Shown here: positions 8,987-17,116 of the stretch, piece after piece
How the letters are laid out: the number at the start of each line of letters is the position of its first letter
Numbering within the stretch: the stretch's first letter is position 1
Origin: Pelagerythrobacter sp041912895
GTDB taxonomy: Bacteria > Pseudomonadota > Alphaproteobacteria > Sphingomonadales > Sphingomonadaceae
Assembly (NCBI RefSeq): GCF_041912895.1
Contig: NZ_JAYSGI010000001.1
Span: 1 to 64,000 of the forward strand
Direction of reading: 5' to 3'
Length of the DNA stretch: 64,000 bases
Translations under genes and position numbers: made by a program
Notes under the pieces: model-generated
The model's input: the letters and a program-made list of their open reading frames with translations, nothing else
Told to the model about the DNA's origin: nothing
Database searches by the model: none

Positions 8987-11152
8987 TCAAACGAAGCTGT
9001 AGGGGTCGATATCGACCGATACCCGCACTCCGCGCGGAAAGTCGAGCGCGCCGAGCCAGTGGCGGATCGCGTCCTGCACTTGCGCGCTGCGGCGGGCGTT
9101 GACGAGCAGGCGGTAGCGGTAGCGGCCGCGCAGGAGGCTGAGCGGCGCGGGGGCGGGGCCGAGCACGGCGATGTCGGGCAGGTCGGGGCGGGTGCCGCCG
9201 ATCGCGCGCGCGGCTTCCTTCGCTTCGGCCTCGTCCTCCGAACTGACGATGATCGCCGCCCAGCGCCCGAAGGGCGGGGCGCCCGCGTGGCGGCGCGCGT
9301 CGGTCTCGGCATCGTAGAACGCGTCGCGGTCGCCCGCTGCGAGCGCCGCGATAACCGGCGCGGTGGGATGGCGCGTCTGGATCAGCACCTGCCCTGGCTT
9401 CGCCCCGCGCCCCGCGCGCCCGGCGACTTGCGCGACCTGCTGATAGGTCCGCTCCGCCGCGCGCAGGTCGCCGCCTTCCAGCCCGAGGTCGGCATCGACC
9501 ACGCCCACCAGCGTCAGCTCGGGGAAATGGAATCCCTTGGTGACGAGCTGCGTGCCGACGATCACGTCCACCGCCCCCGCTTCCACCGCGGAAACGAACT
9601 CCGCCGCCTTCTCGGGCGAATTGAGCGTGTCGCTCGTCGCCACCGCCACCCGCGCTTCGGGCAGGATCTCGGCCACCTCGTCCGCGATCCGCTCCACGCC
9701 CGGACCGCAGGCGACGAGGCAGTCGGGCTCACCGCATTCGGGGCACTGCGCGGGCGGCGGGGTTTCGTGCCCGCAGTGGTGGCAGGCGAGCCGGCGGGTG
9801 AAGCGATGCTCGACCAGCCAGGCGGTGCAGTTGGGGCATTCGAAACGGAAGCCGCAATTGCGGCACAGCGTCAGCGGGGCATAGCCGCGCCGGTTGAGGA
9901 ACAGCAGCGACTGCTCCCCGCGTTCGAGCCGCGCGGCGAGCTCCGCCGCCAGCCGCGGCGCGAGCCAGCGGCGGCGCTCGGGCGGTTCCTCGGTCAGGTC
10001 GATGGTGTCGATAGCAGGCAGCTGGGCCGCGCCGAACCGGCTGGGCAGTTCGAGCCGCTCGTAGATCCCGCTCTCGGCCATCTGCAGGCTTTCGAGCGCG
10101 GGGGTGGCGCTGGCGAGCACGACCGGCAGTTGCTCGAAATGCGCGCGCATCACCGCCACGTCGCGCGCGTTGTAGCGCACCCCATCGTCCTGCTTGAAGC
10201 TGACCTCGTGCGCCTCGTCGACCACGATCAGGCCGAGGTTCGCGTAAGGCAGGAACAGCGCCGAGCGCGCGCCGACCACCACCTGCGCTTCACCGCTTGC
10301 GATCGCGCGCCAGGCGCGGCGGCGCTCGGTCGACTTGAGCGAACTGTGCCACACGATCGGCGCCGCGCCGAACCGGTCCTCGAACCGGCGCAGGAACGCC
10401 TCGGTCAGTGCGATCTCGGGCAGCAGGACGAGGACCTGCCGCTTTGCCTCGAGCGCGGCGGCGACGGCTTCGAAATAGGTCTCGGTCTTGCCCGATCCGG
10501 TGACGCCGTCGAGCAGGAAGGGCGCGAACGCGCGCGCCTCGACTGCCGCGACCAGCCGCGCCGCGACTTCGCTCTGGTCGTCGCTCAGGTCCACCACGGC
10601 ATGGCCCGGCTCGGCGCGCGGGTAGGGGCGATCGCAATCGACCGTCACCGGCTCCAGCACGCCCTGATTGACCAGCCCGCGCAGCACGCCATCCGAAACC
10701 CCCGCCAGTTCGGCCAGTTCGCGGATCGTCGCCTGCTCGCCTTCGAGCAGTTCCATCGCCCTCTCGCGCTGCGCGGTCATGCGCTCGGGCATGCCGCCGG
10801 TCAGGCGATATTCGGTGACGGTGGCGGGGCCGCGCAGCGCGCCGCCGCTCGCGATCACCATGCGCGCGACCGAGGACAGCGATGCGCAGTAGTAATCGGC
10901 AGTCCACTCGATCAGCCGCCGCAACGCGGGCCGTAGCGGCGGGACGGGCAGGACCTCGGCAATCGGGCGCAGCTTGCTCTCGGGAACCGATTCGGCGGGG
11001 AGGCGGTCCGCATCCCAGACGATCCCGATAATCTGGCGCGGACCCAGCGGCGCGACCACGACCGAGCCGGGCTCGACTGCCATGCCGTCGGGCACGCGGT
11101 AGTCGAGCGCGCCGAGCGCGGCGTTGAAGACGATGAGGCGGACGCGGTTCAT
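8987..11152 (-). CDS. priA: primosomal replication protein N' (helicase PriA)
   Basis: 721 residues, full length. Restarts stalled replication forks as a 3'-5' helicase. Visible are the N-terminal DNA-binding domain, Walker A GVTGSGKTE, Walker B VDEAHE, and a zinc-binding insertion with paired cysteines (CRNCGF, CPNC, CHHCGH, CPECGE). The start at MNRVRLIVFNAAL was chosen because upstream in-frame residues look non-conserved. Followed by a GST gene a few bases downstream; diverges from fsa. Confidence 0.96.
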   Translation of the reverse strand: MNRVRLIVFNAALGALDYRVPDGMAVEPGSVVVAPLGPRQIIGIVWDADRLPAESVPESKLRPIAEVLPVPPLRPALRRLIEWTADYYCASLSSVARMVIASGGALRGPATVTEYRLTGGMPERMTAQRERAMELLEGEQATIRELAELAGVSDGVLRGLVNQGVLEPVTVDCDRPYPRAEPGHAVVDLSDDQSEVAARLVAAVEARAFAPFLLDGVTGSGKTETYFEAVAAALEAKRQVLVLLPEIALTEAFLRRFEDRFGAAPIVWHSSLKSTERRRAWRAIASGEAQVVVGARSALFLPYANLGLIVVDEAHEVSFKQDDGVRYNARDVAVMRAHFEQLPVVLASATPALESLQMAESGIYERLELPSRFGAAQLPAIDTIDLTEEPPERRRWLAPRLAAELAARLERGEQSLLFLNRRGYAPLTLCRNCGFRFECPNCTAWLVEHRFTRRLACHHCGHETPPPAQCPECGEPDCLVACGPGVERIADEVAEILPEARVAVATSDTLNSPEKAAEFVSAVEAGAVDVIVGTQLVTKGFHFPELTLVGVVDADLGLEGGDLRAAERTYQQVAQVAGRAGRGAKPGQVLIQTRHPTAPVIAALAAGDRDAFYDAETDARRHAGAPPFGRWAAIIVSSEDEAEAKEAARAIGGTRPDLPDIAVLGPAPAPLSLLRGRYRYRLLVNARRSAQVQDAIRHWLGALDFPRGVRVSVDIDPYSFV

Positions 11153-11268
11153 GGGCTGGCCCTCATATGAGAGGCGCAGGGGCCGCGCCGCAAGGTCCAT
11201 GCTGGGCCTAGCCCCGGCAAACCGGCTTGGCTAAGGCTCCGGGGAATCGCCAATCCCGGAGCTGCACC

Positions 11269-11925
11269 ATGAAATTCTTCGTCGACACCGCCGACACCGC
11301 CGAAATCGAGGATCTGGCCGCGACCGGCCTGCTCGACGGCGTCACCACCAATCCCTCGCTGATCGCCAAGTCTGGCCGCGATTTCATGGAAGTGACGAAG
11401 GAAATCTGCGGGCTGGTGGATGGGCCGGTCAGCGCCGAGGTCGTCGCGCTCGATCACGAGACGATGATGAAAGAGGCCGAGGTCCTGCGCAAGATCGCCG
11501 ACAACGTGTGCATCAAGGTGCCGCTGACGATCGACGGGCTGAAGACCTGCAAGGCGCTGACGGGGGAGGGCACGATGGTCAACGTCACGCTGTGCTTCTC
11601 CGCCAACCAGGCGCTGCTGGCAGCCAAGGCGGGCGCGACGTTCATCTCGCCGTTCGTCGGCCGGCATGACGACAACGGGTTCGACGGGATGGAGCTTATC
11701 CGCGATATCCGCTTGATCTACGACAACTATCTGTTCGATACCGAAATCCTCGTCGCCTCCGTGCGTCATGCGACGCACGTGCTCGAAAGCGCGCGGATCG
11801 GCGCCGATGTCGCGACGATGCCGCCCGCCGTCATCAAGGGGCTGTTCAAGCACGTGCTGACCGACAAGGGCATCGAAGGCTTCCTCGCCGATTGGGCGAA
11901 GACCGGGCAGACGATTCTCAAGTAA
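11269..11925 (+). CDS. fsa: fructose-6-phosphate aldolase / small transaldolase
   Basis: 218 residues, the length of the small transaldolase/FSA subfamily. MKFFVDTADTAEI at the N-terminus, GVTTNPSLI, the Schiff-base lysine in NVCIKVPLT, then VNVTLCFS and FISPFVGR are all present. GGAG lies eight bases before the ATG. Known family members act in pentose phosphate metabolism or on fructose 6-phosphate; which applies cannot be read from sequence. cobT begins one base after its stop. Confidence 0.92.
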   Translation: MKFFVDTADTAEIEDLAATGLLDGVTTNPSLIAKSGRDFMEVTKEICGLVDGPVSAEVVALDHETMMKEAEVLRKIADNVCIKVPLTIDGLKTCKALTGEGTMVNVTLCFSANQALLAAKAGATFISPFVGRHDDNGFDGMELIRDIRLIYDNYLFDTEILVASVRHATHVLESARIGADVATMPPAVIKGLFKHVLTDKGIEGFLADWAKTGQTILK

Positions 11926-11926
11926 C

Positions 11927-13747
11927 TTGGCCGACGAAACGCCCCTCGACCGCTTCAAGCGCGCACTGACCGGCACCGCGCGGGCGTTCGCGCGCGAGCC
12001 CGACGTCGAGGTGGCGTGGAGCGCCGATGCGCCCGCGGCGAGCGGCAAGAACTTCCGCGTGCCGCTGCCCGGCCGGAACCTGCCGCCCGAACAGGCGCGC
12101 GAGGCGCGCGGCTTTGCCGACAGCTTCGCGCTGCGCCTGCGCCATCACGACGAGGGGCTGCACGCGAAGGGCGCGCCCGCCGAGCCGGTCGCGCGCGCGT
12201 GCTACGACATGGCCGAGCAGGTCCGCTACGAGGCGCTCGGGGCGAACAATTTCAGCGGGATGCGCGGCAATCTCGATGCGGCGGTGGAACTGCGCACCGC
12301 GAGCGATCCGATCACGCGCGCGCAGAGCGAGAACGACGTGCCGCTGCAGACCGCGCTCGGCCTGATCCTGCGCGAGCGGCTGACCGGCGCGCCGGTGCCC
12401 GAGCGTGCGCGAGCGGGCGTCGACATGGTGCGCGAATTCATCGAGGCGCGCGCCGAGCCGGACTTCGACGCGCTCGCGCTGTCGCTCGACGATCAGAAGG
12501 CTTTCCAGTCGCTTGCGCTCGACATGTTGCGCCACCTCGAACTCGTCCGCCCCGACGAGAGCGACAGCGGCGAGGACGAGGACGGCGAGGGCGAGGACGG
12601 GGCCGACGACACCGAAGGCGACGACGAGGATAGCGACGGCGACCAGGCGGAACCGCAGACTACCGAGATCGCCGGCGAGCCGACCGAAGGCGAGGGCGAC
12701 GGCGAAACCGAAGGCGAACCCGAACCGGGCGACGAAATGGCCGATGGCGAAGCCTCGGAAGAGGGCGAGGAGGGCATGCTGCCCGTCCGCCCGAACCGGC
12801 CGTGGACCGACATCCCGAACGATTTCGAATACAGCTGGTTCACCGATCGCTTCGACGAGGAGATCGAAGCGCCCGAGCTGTGCGATGCCGAGGAACTGGA
12901 CCGGCTGCGTGCCTATCTCGACAGCCAGCTCGCCGGGCTGCAATCGGTGGTCACCAAGCTCGCCAACCGCCTCCAGCGGCGGCTGATGGCGCAGCAGAAC
13001 CGCAGTTGGGATTTCGACCAGGAAGAGGGCTTGCTCGATGCCGCGCGGCTGGCGCGGGTGGTCATCAGCCCCGGGCATTCGCTGAGCTACAAGATCGAGC
13101 GCGACACCGAGTTCAAGGATACCGTCGTCACCCTGCTGATCGACAACTCGGGCTCGATGCGCGGGCGACCCATCAGCATTGCCGCGATCAGCGCCGACAT
13201 TCTCGCGCGCACGCTTGAGCGCTGCGGGGTGAAGACCGAGATTCTCGGCTTCACCACCCGCGCGTGGAAAGGCGGGCAAAGCCGCGAAGCCTGGCTCGCC
13301 GACGGCAAGCCGCCGCATCCCGGCCGCCTTAACGACCTGCGCCACATCGTCTACAAGCGTGCCGACGAGCCCTGGCGCCGCGCGCGCCGCAACCTCGGCC
13401 TGATGATGCGCGAAGGGTTGTTGAAGGAGAACATCGACGGCGAGGCGCTGCTCTGGGCGCACCAGCGCCTGGTCGGCCGCGCGGAGGATCGCCGCATCCT
13501 GATGGTCATCTCCGACGGCGCCCCGGTCGACGATTCGACGCTGAGCGTGAACAGCGCGGGCTACCTCGAAAGCCACCTGCGCCGGGTGATCGAGTGGATC
13601 GAGAAGAGCAGCCCGGTGCAGCTCGCCGCGATCGGGATCGGACATGACGTGACCCGATACTACAAGCGCTCGGTCACGATCATGGATGTCGAGCAGCTGG
13701 GCGGCACGATCATCGAGCAATTGGCCGGGCTGTTCGAAGTAGAGTGA
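11927..13747 (+). CDS. cobT: cobaltochelatase subunit CobT
   Basis: 606 residues. Subunit of the ATP-dependent aerobic cobaltochelatase. Its layout is typical: an N-terminal alpha-helical part, a long Asp/Glu-rich stretch (about 205-285), and a C-terminal von Willebrand A domain with the MIDAS motif DNSGS. The predicted start is TTG, one base after the fsa stop, giving (M)ADETPLDRF; no ATG lies nearby in frame and the ribosome binding site is weak. cobS and cobN are not in the window. Confidence 0.9.
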   Translation: MADETPLDRFKRALTGTARAFAREPDVEVAWSADAPAASGKNFRVPLPGRNLPPEQAREARGFADSFALRLRHHDEGLHAKGAPAEPVARACYDMAEQVRYEALGANNFSGMRGNLDAAVELRTASDPITRAQSENDVPLQTALGLILRERLTGAPVPERARAGVDMVREFIEARAEPDFDALALSLDDQKAFQSLALDMLRHLELVRPDESDSGEDEDGEGEDGADDTEGDDEDSDGDQAEPQTTEIAGEPTEGEGDGETEGEPEPGDEMADGEASEEGEEGMLPVRPNRPWTDIPNDFEYSWFTDRFDEEIEAPELCDAEELDRLRAYLDSQLAGLQSVVTKLANRLQRRLMAQQNRSWDFDQEEGLLDAARLARVVISPGHSLSYKIERDTEFKDTVVTLLIDNSGSMRGRPISIAAISADILARTLERCGVKTEILGFTTRAWKGGQSREAWLADGKPPHPGRLNDLRHIVYKRADEPWRRARRNLGLMMREGLLKENIDGEALLWAHQRLVGRAEDRRILMVISDGAPVDDSTLSVNSAGYLESHLRRVIEWIEKSSPVQLAAIGIGHDVTRYYKRSVTIMDVEQLGGTIIEQLAGLFEVE

Positions 13748-13756
13748 TTTGCGGCG

Positions 13757-13771
13757 TCACACATGGTGTGA
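13757..13771. promoter_or_regulatory. inverted repeat, candidate operator of the ParD/ParE pair
   Basis: TCACAC-ATG-GTGTGA: perfect six-base arms around three bases, 13 bases before the antitoxin ATG. Ribbon-helix-helix antitoxins usually repress their own promoter through such short palindromes; that this is the operator is inference. Confidence 0.5.
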
Positions 13772-13784
13772 TAAAGTATGCGGC

Positions 13785-14072
13785 ATGGGAAAACTCGAAC
13801 GCATCACTGTGACCATGCCCGAGGAGATGGCGGCGAAAATGCGCGCTGCTGTCGAGGCGGGAGAATACGCGACCACCAGCGAGATAGTGCGTGAAGCGCT
13901 GCGCGATTGGAGTGACGAGCAGCAGCGGCGCGAGGCTGAGAACGCTGCGATGCGCGCCATTCTGGACAAGGCGCGTGCAGGCAAGCGCTATACGGCGGAC
14001 GAAGTTTTCGCGAGGGTACACGAGCGGATCGACGAAATCGCTGCGCGAAAGGCGGATGGGCCTGTCGCTTGA
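13785..14072 (+). CDS. type II antitoxin, ParD/CopG ribbon-helix-helix family
   Basis: 95 residues beginning MGKLERITVTMPEEMAAKM. The first about 45 residues give a beta strand and two helices typical of ParD-like DNA-binding antitoxins (TSEIVREALRDW); the charged tail should wrap the toxin. The start was chosen at the Met that begins the ribbon strand. The gene overlaps the toxin start (TTGA), which favours coupled translation and an excess of antitoxin. Confidence 0.88.
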   Translation: MGKLERITVTMPEEMAAKMRAAVEAGEYATTSEIVREALRDWSDEQQRREAENAAMRAILDKARAGKRYTADEVFARVHERIDEIAARKADGPVA

Positions 14073-14368
14073 ACCTCGTGTATCTGGAAGACGCGCTCGC
14101 CGACATCAGCGAGATCGGCGACTACATAGCCGAGGACGATCCGGAACAGGCGCGAAGGTTCGTCGCCGGCTTGCGCGAATTCATCGAGACGATCCCGGAA
14201 AATCCTCGCCGGTTTCGGTTGCGAAGCGAGTGGGGCGAATCGGTTCGAGCTGCCAATTTCGGCAACTATCTCATCGTCTTCGAGTACGACGATGCAGCTG
14301 TATATGTTCTGCGAGTAGCGACCGGGCGGCGCAATATCGTCGCCCTTCTTTCGGGCACTGATCGATGA
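14069..14368 (+). CDS. type II toxin, ParE/RelE family
   Basis: 99 residues from a TTG start that overlaps the antitoxin stop codon. (M)NLVYLEDALADISEIGDYI, the arginine-rich middle (NPRRFRLRSEWGESVR) and the C-terminal strands with LRVATGRRNI match ParE/RelE-fold plasmid-stabilisation toxins. Known ParE proteins poison gyrase; the target here is not determinable. Its stop overlaps the next gene's ATG (ATGA). Confidence 0.87.
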   Translation: MNLVYLEDALADISEIGDYIAEDDPEQARRFVAGLREFIETIPENPRRFRLRSEWGESVRAANFGNYLIVFEYDDAAVYVLRVATGRRNIVALLSGTDR

Positions 14369-15042
14369 CCGTCTCCGACGCCGTCACAAGCCGCCGCTCC
14401 ATACGCGCTTTTCTCAACCAGCCGGTTGATCGCGCCGTGCTCCAGCGCCTTCTCGAAAAGGCGCAGCGCACGCCTTCGGGCGGGAACACGCAGCCGTGGC
14501 ACGGGATCGTGCTGGCGGGCGAGCCGCTGCAAAGGCTGTTTGCGCGGATCGCTCAGGAGTTTCCCAAAGGCCGCGCGGCGCACGCGCCCGAATACAACAT
14601 CTATCCGCCCGAACTCGACGGCGCCTACGAGGCGCGGCGGCGCGGCGTCGGCGAGGACATGTACGGCGCGCTCGCCATTGCGCGCGAGGACAAGGCGCAG
14701 CGGCTCGGCTGGTTCGCGAACAACTTCCGCGGCTTCGGCGCTCCGGTGCTGATGCTGGTCCACACGCCCAAATACATGGGTCCGCCGCAATGGTCGGACA
14801 TCGGCATGTGGCTTCAGACGATCATGCTGCTGCTGCGCGAGGAAGGCCTCGACTCGTGCCCGCAGGAGGCCTGGGCGGTCTATTCGCCGCAGATCCGCGA
14901 AGTGGTCGACATTCCCGAGGATCATACGCTGTTCTGCGGCCTCGCCATCGGCTGGCGCGACCCGGATGCTCCGGTGAACAACTTCCCCGTAGCGCGCGCG
15001 CCGCTAGACGAGGCGGTGCGCTGGGACGGCTTCGACGCTTGA
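14365..15042 (+). CDS. nitroreductase family protein
   Basis: 225 residues. FMN-dependent nitroreductase fold: SRRSIRAFLNQPV near the N-terminus, TPSGGNTQPW for flavin contacts, GMWLQTIMLLLREEGLDSCP in the middle and the C-terminal segment LAIGWRDPDAPVN. The substrate is unknown. ATGA overlap with the toxin gene suggests it is transcribed with the toxin-antitoxin pair, probably by position rather than function. Confidence 0.87.
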   Translation: MTVSDAVTSRRSIRAFLNQPVDRAVLQRLLEKAQRTPSGGNTQPWHGIVLAGEPLQRLFARIAQEFPKGRAAHAPEYNIYPPELDGAYEARRRGVGEDMYGALAIAREDKAQRLGWFANNFRGFGAPVLMLVHTPKYMGPPQWSDIGMWLQTIMLLLREEGLDSCPQEAWAVYSPQIREVVDIPEDHTLFCGLAIGWRDPDAPVNNFPVARAPLDEAVRWDGFDA

Positions 15043-15076
15043 CCGCGCGCCCGCGCGCGGGCCAAGGCTGGCGGCG

Positions 15077-16522
15077 ATGACCACGACCCCGCTGCGCCTC
15101 TTCAACTCGCTCACCCGCCAGCTTGAAACCTTTCAGCCCGTCCATGCGGGGGAGGCGCGGGTCTATTCGTGCGGGCCGACGGTCTACAACTATCCGCATA
15201 TCGGCAACATGCGCGCCTATGTCTTCGCCGACGTGCTCGGGCGCACGCTGAGCTGGAAGGGCTACGCGCTCACCCACGTCATCAACATTACCGACGTGGG
15301 CCACCTGACCGACGATGCCGACGCGGGCGAGGACAAGCTGGAAAAGGCCGCGGCCGAGAAGGCCCAATCGATCTGGGACATCGCGAAGCACTACACCGAA
15401 GCCTACTGGGCGGACGTAAAGGCGCTGAATATCCGCCAGCCCGCGCACTGGTCGATCGCCACCGACTACGTGCCGCAGATGATCGCCTTCGCCGAATCGA
15501 TCGCGGCGAAGCATTGCTACGAACTCGACAGCGGACTCTATTTCGACGTCTCGACGGTTGCCGACTACGGGCGGCTCGCGCGCGCCAAGACCGATGAGGG
15601 CGAAGGCCGCATCGAGGCGGTGGAGGGCAAGCGCAACGCCGCCGACTTCGCGATCTGGCGCAAGACCCCGCCGGGCGAGACGCGCCAGATGGAATGGGAT
15701 TCGCCGTGGGGGAAAGGCGCGCCCGGCTGGCACCTCGAATGCTCGGTGATGGGCGAGGCACTGCTCGGCTTCCCGTTCGATATCCACACCGGCGGGATCG
15801 ATCACCGCGAGATCCACCACCCCAATGAAATCGCCCAGAACCAGGCGCACACCTGCTCCGACCGGAGCGGTGCCAACATCTGGATGCACAACAACTTCCT
15901 CGTCGAACGCTCTGGAAAGATGAGTAAATCGTCGGGCGAGTTCCTCCGCCTTCAATTGCTGATCGACAAGGGCTACCACCCGCTCGCCTACCGCCTGATG
16001 TGCCTCCAGGCGCACTACCGCAGCGAACTGGAGTTTTCGTGGGAGGGATTGGGAGCGGCGCTGACGCGGTTGAAACGCTGGATATATTTGTTTGAGAACT
16101 TCCGAGAGAAGTCCCAATATAAATGCCAAGAGCATGATCGCACGGAGCTCGCACGACGGGTTAATCAAATCAACGAGTTTGATGATGCCATCTCGGACGA
16201 CTTGAACACACCAAAAGCACTTGTGATCATGGATGCGCTATACCGCATAGGTTATAACATTGAGGACACGTTAGACAGCCTCAGCTATATGGATTCCGTC
16301 CTTGGTCTCCATCTACTTGATCTTTCTCGCACAGACCTTCGCATTCGTCCGAAGGATTCGCAGCTCACCGAGGCTGAGGTCGAGGATGCGCTCAACCGCC
16401 GCCGCGACGCCCGCGCGGCGAAGGATTTCGCTCGCTCCGATGCGATCCGCGACGAACTCGCCGCGAAGGGGGTCGAGGTGATGGATGGCGATCCGTTGGG
16501 ATGGGATTGGAAGCTTGGGTAG
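15077..16522 (+). CDS. cysS: cysteinyl-tRNA synthetase with a low-GC segment
   Basis: 481 residues. Charges tRNA-Cys in the cytoplasm. The class I signatures PHIGN (HIGH-type) and KMSKSSG are present, with zinc-site cysteines in YSCGPTVYNYPH and LECSVMG and the histidines of GGIDHREIHHPNE. The reading frame is intact. From about 16081 to 16380 (residues about 335-435, the helical domain after the catalytic core) the DNA is markedly poorer in GC and uses codons such as ATA, TTG, AAA and CAA that are rare around it. Confidence 0.96.
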   Translation: MTTTPLRLFNSLTRQLETFQPVHAGEARVYSCGPTVYNYPHIGNMRAYVFADVLGRTLSWKGYALTHVINITDVGHLTDDADAGEDKLEKAAAEKAQSIWDIAKHYTEAYWADVKALNIRQPAHWSIATDYVPQMIAFAESIAAKHCYELDSGLYFDVSTVADYGRLARAKTDEGEGRIEAVEGKRNAADFAIWRKTPPGETRQMEWDSPWGKGAPGWHLECSVMGEALLGFPFDIHTGGIDHREIHHPNEIAQNQAHTCSDRSGANIWMHNNFLVERSGKMSKSSGEFLRLQLLIDKGYHPLAYRLMCLQAHYRSELEFSWEGLGAALTRLKRWIYLFENFREKSQYKCQEHDRTELARRVNQINEFDDAISDDLNTPKALVIMDALYRIGYNIEDTLDSLSYMDSVLGLHLLDLSRTDLRIRPKDSQLTEAEVEDALNRRRDARAAKDFARSDAIRDELAAKGVEVMDGDPLGWDWKLG

Positions 16523-16532
16523 AGGCCCCTCC

Positions 16533-16583
16533 ACCACTCGCTTCGCGAGCGGTCCCCCTCCCCATCGCAAGACGATGGGGAGG
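16533..16583. repeat. two hairpins after cysS (repeat element, first part)
   Basis: Hairpin 1 (16533-16553): CTCGC-TTC-GCGAG with an outer ACC/GGT extension. Hairpin 2 (16557-16583): CCTCCCCATCG-CAAGA-CGATGGGGAGG, an 11-base perfect stem with a five-base loop. The second has the same stem sequence as the hairpin at 16606. No U-run follows. Confidence 0.8.
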
Positions 16584-16605
16584 TTTGGTCAGGGCTTGAT
16601 GAAAT

Positions 16606-16660
16606 CCTCCCCATCGGCTTGCGATGGGGAGGTGGCAGCCGCGCCAGCGGCTGACGGAGG
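16606..16660. repeat. left inverted copy of the palindromic repeat flanking DUF559
   Basis: Hairpin 16606-16632 is CCTCCCCATCG-GCTTG-CGATGGGGAGG (11 perfect pairs). Hairpin 16636-16653 is CAGCCGC-GCCA-GCGGCTG (7 pairs). The end, ACGGAGGGG, provides the Shine-Dalgarno of the DUF559 gene. The copy at 17044-17095 is the reverse complement of this arrangement. Confidence 0.8.
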
Positions 16661-16666
16661 GGCTGC

Positions 16667-17116
16667 GTGAACCGACCGACCAAGCCTGCACGCACCGTCC
16701 AGCGCGCGCGCCGCCTTCGCCGCGAGATGACGTTGCCCGAAGTGTTGCTCTGGCAGCAGCTTCGCGGTTCGCCGCAAGGGATACGCTTTCGCAAGCAGCA
16801 TCCGGCGGGCGGTTACATCCTCGATTTCTTCTGCGCGCGCGCGAACCTCGCCATCGAGGTCGACGGAATCGCACATGATATGGGCGACCGGCCACAGCGC
16901 GACGCAAAACGCGATGCATGGCTGGCGGAGCGTCGGATCGAAACGCGGCGCATCCCTGCGGATGACGTATTGAACGATCCTGTCGCAGTCGCGGAAAACA
17001 TTATCGCAATGGCAAACATCCGCATGGCGGCGATGGGCAAGGTCCCTCCGTCATCGCTGTGCGATGCCACTTCCCCATCGCAAGCCGATGGGGAGAGTCG
17101 AGGGAGAATTCCATGA
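16667..17116 (+). CDS. DUF559 (Vsr-like) endonuclease-domain protein
   Basis: 149 residues from a GTG start with GGAGG six bases upstream. DUF559 signature: RRLRREMTLPEVLLWQQLR, FRKQHPAGGYILDFFC with Asp53, and LAIEVDGIAHD with Glu64, Asp66 and His70, resembling the active site of Vsr/PD-(D/E)XK nucleases. The normal domain ends near residue 125; residues 126-149 are read from the downstream repeat and are probably not functional sequence. The stop overlaps the start of the dehydrogenase (ATGA). Biochemical function of the family is not established. Confidence 0.85.
   Translation: MNRPTKPARTVQRARRLRREMTLPEVLLWQQLRGSPQGIRFRKQHPAGGYILDFFCARANLAIEVDGIAHDMGDRPQRDAKRDAWLAERRIETRRIPADDVLNDPVAVAENIIAMANIRMAAMGKVPPSSLCDATSPSQADGESRGRIP
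17044..17095. repeat. right inverted copy of the palindromic repeat flanking DUF559
   Basis: Reads TCCCTCCGTCA, a six-pair hairpin CATCGC-TGT-GCGATG (17052-17066), then CCCCATCG-CAAGC-CGATGGGG (17073-17093) with one A-T and one G-T pair more outside. It is the reverse complement of the left copy in order and ends. The small hairpin has a different sequence but still pairs, so the structure rather than the sequence is kept. Confidence 0.78.

Larger units (their letters stand above)
16606..17095. mobile_element. putative DUF559 cassette bounded by inverted palindromic repeats
   Basis: A nuclease-like gene sits between two oppositely oriented copies of one palindromic repeat, with inner ends ACGGAGGG and CCCTCCGT facing the gene. 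I see no transposase and no clear target duplication. Calling it mobile is inference from the architecture, by analogy with REP sequences and their associated transposases. Confidence 0.4.
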
